A program made the position numbers and the translations under genes. The notes below the pieces were generated by a model that worked only from the letters and a program-made list of their open reading frames with translations, was not told the origin of the DNA and made no database searches. Shown here in pieces: positions 1 through 6,198 of a stretch of 6,198 nucleotides of DNA. Numbering within the stretch: the stretch's first letter is position 1; every line of letters starts with the position of its first letter. This DNA is from DATCYZ01 sp036526195 (GTDB lineage Bacteria > Pseudomonadota > Gammaproteobacteria > Burkholderiales > SG8-39): positions 1-6,198 of the forward strand of contig DATCYZ010000136.1 of NCBI GenBank assembly GCA_036526195.1, written 5' to 3'.

Positions 1-20
1 CCGGCCGCGGGACCGGCCTT
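1..20. repeat. Partial second GC hairpin, cut by the window edge
   Basis: The arm ccggcctt (13-20) is followed inward by an 8-base loop (5-12) and then ccgg (1-4), which is the inner half of the matching arm; the rest would lie left of the window. Arm sequence, loop length and loop composition closely match the complete hairpin at 28-53, so this appears to be a second copy. It could be a backup terminator for hppA or the terminator of a convergent gene outside the window. On the plus strand it is followed by only two T before an A run, so a plus-strand terminator is weakly supported. Confidence 0.5.
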
Positions 21-53
21 AAAAGAAAAAGGCCGGTCGCGGGGCCGGCCTTT
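21..53 (-). terminator. Intrinsic terminator of hppA
   Basis: Read on the minus strand, a perfect 9-bp stem AAAGGCCGG / CCGGCCTTT (plus-strand arms 45-53 and 28-36) encloses an 8-base loop, and the transcript then runs into TTTTTCTTTT (30 down to 21). It begins 22 bases after the hppA stop. A strong GC stem with a T-rich tail just past a gene end is the standard form of a Rho-independent terminator. Confidence 0.87.
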
Positions 54-75
54 CTCCATCGTCCAGAAGGACGCC

Positions 76-2148
<2,073 letters not shown>

Positions 2149-2154
2149 GTTTTT

Positions 2155-2160
2155 CTCCCA
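2155..2160 (-). promoter_or_regulatory. Ribosome binding site of hppA
   Basis: TGGGAG on the minus strand lies 6 bases before the ATG at 2148. It decides the start in favour of the 690-residue form over the in-frame GTG at 2202, which falls inside a predicted stem-loop. Confidence 0.8.
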
Positions 2161-2180
2161 GTACCCCACCGGCGAACCCG

Positions 2181-2218
2181 ATGGGCCCGCAGCCCCATAC
2201 ACGGACCCAAGGGGTCCG
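2181..2218 (-). other. Two adjacent stem-loops in the hppA 5' leader
   Basis: The first in transcript order is a 7-bp perfect stem, CGGACCC / GGGTCCG, with a 3-base loop (arms at 2212-2218 and 2202-2208). The second pairs ATGGG with CCCAT (2194-2198 and 2181-2185) and could extend by one C-G pair with a bulge. Neither is followed by a T run, so they are not intrinsic terminators. They lie between the predicted promoter and the ribosome binding site, in an untranslated leader of roughly 75 to 80 bases. Whether they have a regulatory or mRNA-stabilising role is unknown, and GC-rich DNA makes short stems common. Confidence 0.4.
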
Positions 2219-2232
2219 CAACCAAGCCCGCA

Positions 2233-2241
2233 ATTTTAGCA
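2233..2241 (-). promoter_or_regulatory. Candidate sigma-70 extended -10 promoter for hppA
   Basis: The minus strand reads TGCTAAAAT, an extended -10 element (TGn followed by TAAAAT), in an otherwise very GC-rich gap between pfp and hppA. No good -35 hexamer is present at 16-18 bases; GGCTTG or TTGGGC is the best and is weak, which is tolerable for an extended -10 promoter. Transcription would start near 2226, about 78 bases before the ATG. A 6-bp inverted repeat (2251-2256 with 2263-2268) overlaps the -35 area; it has no proper T run, so it is at best a poor pfp terminator. Confidence 0.6.
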
Positions 2242-2287
2242 GAAACCGCTCGGCCCAAGCCGGGGCCGGGACGACCCGAGGCCGACC

Positions 2288-3559
2288 TCAGGACGCGAAC
2301 CGGGTGCGCAGGCGTCGCGGTACGCGCGCCAGCCGCAGGCGCGCGTGCACCGGAAGACCTTCGCGCCAGAGCACCGGCGCCTCGCCGGCGATGAGCGGCG
2401 CGAGATAGCGCCGGCCCGCCGCCGAGACGTGCAGTCCGTCGGCGGACAGGTACGCGCGGGGCAGCTTGCGTTCTCGATTCGCCACCTGCGCAAGCGGCAC
2501 CGCCCGTACCGTCCAGCGATAGGGCCGGTCGCTGCGCCGGACGATCCCCGGCATGACCGCGTTGCGTCCGGCGAGCGCCAGCTTCACCGCGGCGCGCCCG
2601 ACGGCGAGCGCCTGCGCGAGGTCGGTGCGCGAGGCGATATGGCGCCCGGCGCGCTGCAGGTAGTCCGCCACCGCCCAATGGGTCTTGAAACCGAGCTTCG
2701 ACTGCACCAGCGCCGCGATGCGCGGCGCGACGCCGCCGAGCTGCGCGTGGCCGAAGGCATCGACCGTGCCGGCCTCGGCGAGGAACCGTCCCTCCGAGTC
2801 GCGCAAGCCCTCGGACACCGCCACCACGCAGCAGCCCCGCCGCTTCACGGTGTCGCGCACCCGGGCGAGGAACCGCGTCAGGTCGAAGCGGATTTCGGGA
2901 ACGAGCAGCAGGTGCGGCGCCTCGCGCGGCGTGCGCCCCGCGAGTGCGCAGGCCGCCGTCAACCAGCCCGCATGCCGCCCCATGACCTCCAGCACGAAGA
3001 CCTGTGTCGAAGTGCCCGACATCGAGGCGAGGTCGATGCCGGCCTCGCGGATCGCGGTGGCGACGAACTTCGCGGCCGAGCCGAACCCGGGGCAGCAATC
3101 CGTACCGACGAGGTCGTTGTCGATGGTCTTGGGGATGCCGATGGCGACGAGCGGGTAGCCCAGGCCCGCCGAGAGCTGCGAGAGCTTGAGGGCGGTGTCG
3201 GCGGAATCGTTGCCGCCGTTGTAGAAGAACCAGCCGATGTCGTGCGCGCGCAGCACCTCGACGATGCGCGCATAGCGGGCGTGATCCTCGTCCAGCCCCT
3301 TCAGCTTGTAGCGGCAGGTGCCGAACGCGGCGCCCGGCGTGTGGCGCAGCGCGCGCACCGCGGCGGGGGACTCGCGCGAGGTGTCGATCAAGTCTTCGTG
3401 CAGCACACCGAGAATGCCGCCGCGCGCCGCGTACAGCCGGCCGATGCGGCGCGGCGCCGCGCGTGCCGCCTCGATCACCGCCGAGGCGGTGGCGTTGATC
3501 ACCGCCGTCGGGCCGCCCGACTGGGCGTAGAGCGCGTTACGTGTCCGCGCGGCAGACAA
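2288..3559 (-). CDS. pfp: Pyrophosphate-dependent 6-phosphofructokinase
   Basis: The enzyme reversibly converts fructose 6-phosphate and PPi to fructose 1,6-bisphosphate and phosphate in the cytoplasm. The 423-residue product is a full-length family A PFK: N-terminal QSGGPTAVIN (13-22), GGND at 115-118, PKTIDND at 143-149 with the catalytic-base Asp147, MGRHAGWL at 193-200 and GGVAPR at 275-280. Asp118 and Lys144 replace the two glycines (Gly104 and Gly124 in E. coli PfkA) that allow ATP binding, which is the accepted mark of PPi use. The predicted start is TTG at 3559, six bases after the adk stop and in the same frame. No ATG or GTG start occurs in frame between that stop and the conserved YAQSGG, and family members begin with a similarly short stretch before this motif. 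The only Shine-Dalgarno-like sequence is GAGG in the end of adk, 12 bases upstream, so coupling to adk translation is likely. It lies upstream of hppA, a pairing also known from Methylococcus. Confidence 0.95.
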   Translation of the reverse strand: MSAARTRNALYAQSGGPTAVINATASAVIEAARAAPRRIGRLYAARGGILGVLHEDLIDTSRESPAAVRALRHTPGAAFGTCRYKLKGLDEDHARYARIVEVLRAHDIGWFFYNGGNDSADTALKLSQLSAGLGYPLVAIGIPKTIDNDLVGTDCCPGFGSAAKFVATAIREAGIDLASMSGTSTQVFVLEVMGRHAGWLTAACALAGRTPREAPHLLLVPEIRFDLTRFLARVRDTVKRRGCCVVAVSEGLRDSEGRFLAEAGTVDAFGHAQLGGVAPRIAALVQSKLGFKTHWAVADYLQRAGRHIASRTDLAQALAVGRAAVKLALAGRNAVMPGIVRRSDRPYRWTVRAVPLAQVANRERKLPRAYLSADGLHVSAAGRRYLAPLIAGEAPVLWREGLPVHARLRLARVPRRLRTRFAS

Positions 3560-3565
3560 CGGCGT

Positions 3566-4228
3566 TCAGCGCCTCGCGTCCACGGCGGCAAAGGCCCGGT
3601 CGCGGATCTCCTCCACGCCACCGCGTCCCGAGATACGCAGATGCGCGGGCGCCGCCGCGTCGCCGGTCGCCGCCCAGCGCGTGTAGTACTCGATGATCGG
3701 CCGCGTCTGCGCCTTGTAGATATCGAGCCGCTTGCGCACGGTGTCCTCGAGGTCGTCCTCGCGCTGCACCAGCGGCTCGCCCGTGACGTCGTCCAGACCC
3801 GTCTTCTTCGGCGGGTTGAAGACGAGGTGATAGGTACGCCCGGAGGCAAGGTGCACGCGTCGGCCCGCCATGCGTGCAATGATGTCCTCGTCGGGCACGT
3901 CGATCTCCAGCACCGCATCGAACGCCACGCCCGCCGCCCGAATCGCCTCGGCCTGCGCGATCGTGCGCGGAAAACCGTCGAACAGATAGCCCCTCGCGCA
4001 GTCGGGCTGCGCGAGGCGCTCCTTCACCAGCGCGATCACGATATCGTCGGAGACGAGCTGGCCGCCGTCCATCACCTTCTTGGCCGCCACGCCGAGCGGG
4101 GTGCCGGCCTTGATGGCACCGCGCAGCATGTCGCCGGTGGAAATCTGCGGCATGCCGTAGCGTCCGCACAGATACGCCGCTTGTGTCCCCTTGCCCGCAC
4201 CGGGCGGACCGATCAGGATGATTCGCAT
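3566..4228 (-). CDS. adk: Adenylate kinase
   Basis: Adenylate kinase interconverts ATP + AMP and two ADP in the cytoplasm. The 220-residue product is the long bacterial form. It has the P-loop GPPGAGKGTQ at 7-16, the AMP-binding segment around STGDMLR (30-36), DGFPRT at 84-89, and an inserted LID domain at about 122-160 (GRRVHLASGRTYHLVFNPP, then DDVTGEPLVQREDD). The LID has no cysteines, so it is of the non-zinc type seen in E. coli. ATG at 4228 is chosen because the family begins MRIILLG-P-P-G and GGAGG occurs 11 bases upstream; reading the frame further upstream would run into kdsB. The gene follows kdsB and is directly followed by pfp. Its product recycles the AMP generated by reactions that also release PPi, which fits the two PPi-using neighbours. 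Confidence 0.98.
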   Translation of the reverse strand: MRIILIGPPGAGKGTQAAYLCGRYGMPQISTGDMLRGAIKAGTPLGVAAKKVMDGGQLVSDDIVIALVKERLAQPDCARGYLFDGFPRTIAQAEAIRAAGVAFDAVLEIDVPDEDIIARMAGRRVHLASGRTYHLVFNPPKKTGLDDVTGEPLVQREDDLEDTVRKRLDIYKAQTRPIIEYYTRWAATGDAAAPAHLRISGRGGVEEIRDRAFAAVDARR

Positions 4229-4298
4229 GATTCGCTCTGCCTCCGTGGATCGCGCCAGTTGATGAAGTGAAAAGCTCGGCTGATCCCGCGCGGCGAAG
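4229..4298 (-). other. Short kdsB-adk gap with adk ribosome binding site
   Basis: The 70-base gap holds GGAGG (4240-4244), 11 bases before the adk ATG, a slightly long spacing. It contains no convincing -10 or -35 pair and no T-tailed hairpin, so adk is probably read through from kdsB. The sequence tcccgcgcgg occurs here (4284-4293) and again inside the end of kdsB (4311-4320); its core ccgcgcgg is a palindrome. Confidence 0.5.
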
Positions 4299-5093
4299 CT
4301 AGCCTGATTTTCCCGCGCGGTCAAACACGGCGCGCGCCGCATCGAGGTCCGCCGGGGTATCCACGCCGGCCGCCGCGACGTGCGAGCTCACGGCGACGGC
4401 GATGCGCTCGCCGTGCCAGAGCACGCGAAGTTGCTCGAGCGCCTCCCAGGCTTCGAGTGGCGAGGGCGCGAGCGTGGCATAGCGGCGCAGAAAGCCGGCG
4501 CGATACGCGTACAGCCCCGCGTGCCGGTAGCAGGGCAGGCCTGGCGGCAGCGGCCGCGACGCCTCCGCGGTCCCCGCCCAGGCGTCGCGCGCCCAGGGGA
4601 TCGGCGCGCGACTGAAGTACAGCGCACAGCCCTGCGCGTCGAGCACCACCTTGACCACGTTCGGATTGAACAGGTCCTCGGCGCGTGCGAGCGGGTGGCA
4701 GGCCGTGGCCACGCTCGCCGCCGGTTGCGCCGCGAGCGCAGCGGCCACCTGCGCCACCAGGGCGGGATCGATGAGCGGTTCGTCGCCCTGCACGTTGACG
4801 ACGATCGCCTCGTCGCCGAGCCCGAGCGTCGCGGCGGCCTCGGCGATCCGGTCGGTGCCGGAGGCGTGGTCGGCGCGCGTCATCAGCGCGCGATAGCCGG
4901 CCGCCTCGACCGCGTTCGCGATGCGCGCGTCGTCGGTGGCCACCGCCACGGCCTGCGCGCCGCTCGCGGCGGCGCGCTCGCAGACATGCACCACCATCGC
5001 GCGCCCGGCGAGTTGCGCCAGCGGCTTGCCCGGAAAGCGCGTCGAGGCGTAGCGCGCGGGAATCAGGACGCTGAAGTCCACCGGCCGTCCCAT
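4299..5093 (-). CDS. kdsB: 3-deoxy-manno-octulosonate cytidylyltransferase (CMP-Kdo synthetase)
   Basis: KdsB activates Kdo with CTP, giving CMP-Kdo and PPi, for attachment of the lipopolysaccharide inner core to lipid A; it acts in the cytoplasm. The 264-residue product shows the nucleotide-binding IPARYASTRFPGKPL at 11-25, HASGTDRIAE at 76-85, VQGDEPLI at 101-108, FSRAPIPW at 160-167 and HAGLYAYR at 191-198. Asp104 and Asp245 (in GVDTPADL) match the metal-binding positions of the family. ATG at 5093 gives a 20-base gap to the upstream gene but has little Shine-Dalgarno signal. An in-frame GTG at 5081 has GGGA 6 bases upstream and would start the protein MDFSVLIPAR, nearer the family's usual N-terminus, so the true start may be there (260 residues). 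The upstream neighbours YcaR-like and LpxK match the order in E. coli. Confidence 0.97.
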   Translation of the reverse strand: MGRPVDFSVLIPARYASTRFPGKPLAQLAGRAMVVHVCERAAASGAQAVAVATDDARIANAVEAAGYRALMTRADHASGTDRIAEAAATLGLGDEAIVVNVQGDEPLIDPALVAQVAAALAAQPAASVATACHPLARAEDLFNPNVVKVVLDAQGCALYFSRAPIPWARDAWAGTAEASRPLPPGLPCYRHAGLYAYRAGFLRRYATLAPSPLEAWEALEQLRVLWHGERIAVAVSSHVAAAGVDTPADLDAARAVFDRAGKSG

Positions 5094-5113
5094 GCCGCGC
5101 GCGGGCGCCCGGC

Positions 5114-5308
5114 TCAACCGTCCGCCTCTTCGTCGGCCGGCAGCCGGCGCGCCTCTTCCTCGAGCATCACGGGGATGCCGTCCTTGATCGGGAAGGCCAG
5201 GCGGTCCACGGGACAGATCAGTTCGTCTCGCGCGACGCGCATGCGCAGCGGCCCCTTGCACAGCGGGCAGACCAGGATTTCCAGCAGTCGCGGGTCGACG
5301 GCGCTCAT
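5114..5308 (-). CDS. ycaR: YcaR/Trm112-like small zinc-ribbon protein (UPF0434)
   Basis: The 64-residue product matches the YcaR family in length and pattern: LLEILVCPLCKGPL near the start, then ELICPVDRLAFPIKDGIPVMLEEEAR. Cys14, Cys17 and Cys32 are present, with Asp35 where a fourth ligand might be expected; E. coli YcaR also has CPxC followed by a single Cys and an Asp. The fold is related to Trm112, the small partner of methyltransferases, but the bacterial role is not established and I assign none. ATG at 5308 is chosen over an in-frame GTG at 5314 because GAGGAG sits 7 bases upstream of the ATG. It lies between lpxK and kdsB as in many proteobacteria, only 15 bases after lpxK and 20 before kdsB, so all three are probably cotranscribed. 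The tail is acidic (PADEEADG). Confidence 0.93.
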   Translation of the reverse strand: MSAVDPRLLEILVCPLCKGPLRMRVARDELICPVDRLAFPIKDGIPVMLEEEARRLPADEEADG

Positions 5309-5315
5309 GGTCACA

Positions 5316-5321
5316 CTCCTC
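5316..5321 (-). promoter_or_regulatory. Ribosome binding site of the YcaR-like gene
   Basis: GAGGAG on the minus strand lies in the 15-base gap after the lpxK stop and 7 bases before ATG 5308. It is the strongest Shine-Dalgarno sequence in the window. The alternative GTG at 5314 would lie only one base downstream of it, too close to be used. Confidence 0.82.
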
Positions 5322-5323
5322 GT

Positions 5324-6198
5324 TCAGCGCGGGCCGCGCGCCGGGCTCTGGCGGTCGCTGCGCAGGTGTTCCAGCCGCGCGAGCAGCCAGTCGCGAAACG
5401 CGGGTTCCGGCACCGCGTCCACCGGCAGCATCCAGTGCGCAGCGTGCGCGAATGCGCGGCATTTTACCGCGTCCTTCTCGGTCATCACGACCGGAAGATC
5501 GTCGCCGAAGGCGAGATCCGCCGCGCAAAACCGATGGTGGTCGGGAAAGGCATGCGGCAGCACGCGCAGTCCGAGCCCCTCGAGGTGGCGAAAGAACCGC
5601 GACGGGTCGCCGATGCCGGCCACCGCGTGCACCGGGCTTGCCGCAAAGGCGCTCGCCGGGCGGCGGTCACCGGCATCGATCAGGCGCTCGAGGACCGCGC
5701 CCGCGAGCGAGACCGTGAACACCGGCACCGCGCCGGCGAACGCGCGCAGCCGCGCGGGATCGATGCCATGGGCCAGCACCGCATCGACCGACGCGAGCCG
5801 CGCCGGCGCCTCGCGCAGCGGCCCCGCGGGCAGGCGCCAGCCGTTGCCGAAACCGCGCGCATCGACCACCGCAAGTTCGAGGTCGCGCGCGAGTCGGTAA
5901 TGCTGCAGGCCGTCGTCCAGCACCACCAGGTCGACGTCCGGGTGCCGCGCGCGCAGCGCATCGACGGCGCTCGCGCGATCGCGGCCGATCCACACCGGCA
6001 GGCCGCTGCGGCGCGCGAGCAGCAGCGGCTCGTCGCCCACCTCGTCGGGGCTGGCGGCCAGGTTCACTTCGCGCGCGCCCTGCGCGCTGCCACCCCAGCC
6101 GCGCGCCAGCAGCGCCGGATGCGCGCCCGCGGCGCGCGCCTGTTGCGCGATCCAGAGCGCGATCGGCGTCTTGCCGCTGCCGCCGGCGACGAGGTTGC
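5324..6198 (-). CDS. lpxK: Tetraacyldisaccharide 4'-kinase, 5' end outside the window
   Basis: LpxK phosphorylates the 4' position of the tetraacyldisaccharide 1-phosphate to form lipid IVA, at the cytoplasmic face of the inner membrane. The open frame continues to the right edge, giving 290 visible residues. They begin NLVAGGSGKTP, the family's Walker A motif, then LLARGWGGS (29-37), DEVGDEPLLLARRSGLPV (51-68), DDGLQHYRLARDLELAVVD (94-112), FGNGWRLPAGPLRE (116-129), VAGIGDPSRFFRHLE (192-206), FPDHHRF (217-223) and MTEKDAVKCR (238-247). In relatives the Walker A motif lies about 40 to 50 residues from the N-terminus, so the missing part is the short membrane-associating start. A GTG at 6067 could open a shorter frame, but it lies well inside the conserved domain and is not the true start. 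It heads the visible gene set; any exbBD or msbA neighbour would be to the right. Confidence 0.96.
   Translation of the reverse strand, partial: NLVAGGSGKTPIALWIAQQARAAGAHPALLARGWGGSAQGAREVNLAASPDEVGDEPLLLARRSGLPVWIGRDRASAVDALRARHPDVDLVVLDDGLQHYRLARDLELAVVDARGFGNGWRLPAGPLREAPARLASVDAVLAHGIDPARLRAFAGAVPVFTVSLAGAVLERLIDAGDRRPASAFAASPVHAVAGIGDPSRFFRHLEGLGLRVLPHAFPDHHRFCAADLAFGDDLPVVMTEKDAVKCRAFAHAAHWMLPVDAVPEPAFRDWLLARLEHLRSDRQSPARGPR

Noticed and set aside
2149..2202. Upstream GTG start for hppA adding 18 residues
   Set aside because: The extension (MYGAAGPSGSPVGYWEKN) is not membrane-like, its GTG lies inside a stem-loop, and the ATG at 2148 has a well-placed TGGGAG.
2249..2270. Inverted repeat after pfp as a pfp terminator
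   Set aside because: The minus-strand stem has only 6 bp and is followed by AGCGGTTTCTGC, with no adequate T run; it also overlaps the likely promoter region.
2345..4270. Long plus-strand open frame (641 codons) opposite pfp and adk
   Set aside because: It spans two well-supported genes and their junction, has low-complexity Arg/Ala/His-rich content and no recognisable motif, so it is a codon-bias shadow.
4229..4342. Extended adk start reaching into kdsB
   Set aside because: The extra 38 residues overlap the kdsB end, and the family starts at MRIILIGPPG directly after the GGAGG-bearing gap.
4380..5900. Plus-strand open frame (506 codons) across kdsB, ycaR and lpxK
   Set aside because: It crosses three real genes on the other strand and turns into Ser/Arg-rich low-complexity sequence; there is no independent evidence for a gene.

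Overview
The window is a compact, high-GC stretch of bacterial chromosome in which every supported gene is read from the minus strand. In transcription order (right to left) these are lpxK (5' end outside the window), a small YcaR/Trm112-like zinc-ribbon protein, kdsB, adk, a pyrophosphate-dependent phosphofructokinase (pfp) and a membrane proton-pumping pyrophosphatase (hppA), followed by an intrinsic terminator. The order lpxK-ycaR-kdsB-adk and the lipid A/Kdo genes indicate a Gram-negative proteobacterium. High GC, adk directly after kdsB, and the pfp-hppA pair together suggest a betaproteobacterium or a methanotroph-like gammaproteobacterium. That placement is inference and cannot be settled from the sequence alone.

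Layout. Positions 1-53 hold two near-identical GC hairpins; the complete one, with a T-rich tail, terminates hppA. hppA occupies 76-2148. A 139-bp gap (2149-2287) separates it from pfp and carries an extended -10 promoter candidate, two possible leader stem-loops and a good ribosome binding site, so hppA probably has its own promoter besides read-through from upstream. pfp (2288-3559) starts at TTG six bases after the adk stop and in the same frame. adk (3566-4228) is followed upstream by a 70-bp gap and then kdsB (4299-5093), the YcaR-like gene (5114-5308) and lpxK (5324 to the right edge). The last three are packed with gaps of 15 to 20 bases and look like one transcript.

How the genes work together. 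LpxK makes lipid IVA and KdsB activates Kdo for transfer onto it, so the right half serves the lipopolysaccharide inner core. The left half is a pyrophosphate and adenylate energy module. The PFK carries the Asp and Lys residues typical of PPi-users instead of the two glycines of ATP-users. The pyrophosphatase carries the Lys/Thr signature of K+-independent proton pumps. Together they would let biosynthetic PPi (KdsB releases one per reaction) either drive glycolytic or gluconeogenic flux reversibly or be stored as a proton gradient, with adenylate kinase balancing AMP, ADP and ATP.

I see no mobile element, CRISPR array, tRNA, rRNA or defence gene. I do not see an undescribed system here; the most interesting points are the PPi module, the TTG-started and probably coupled pfp, the hppA leader and the tandem terminal hairpins.
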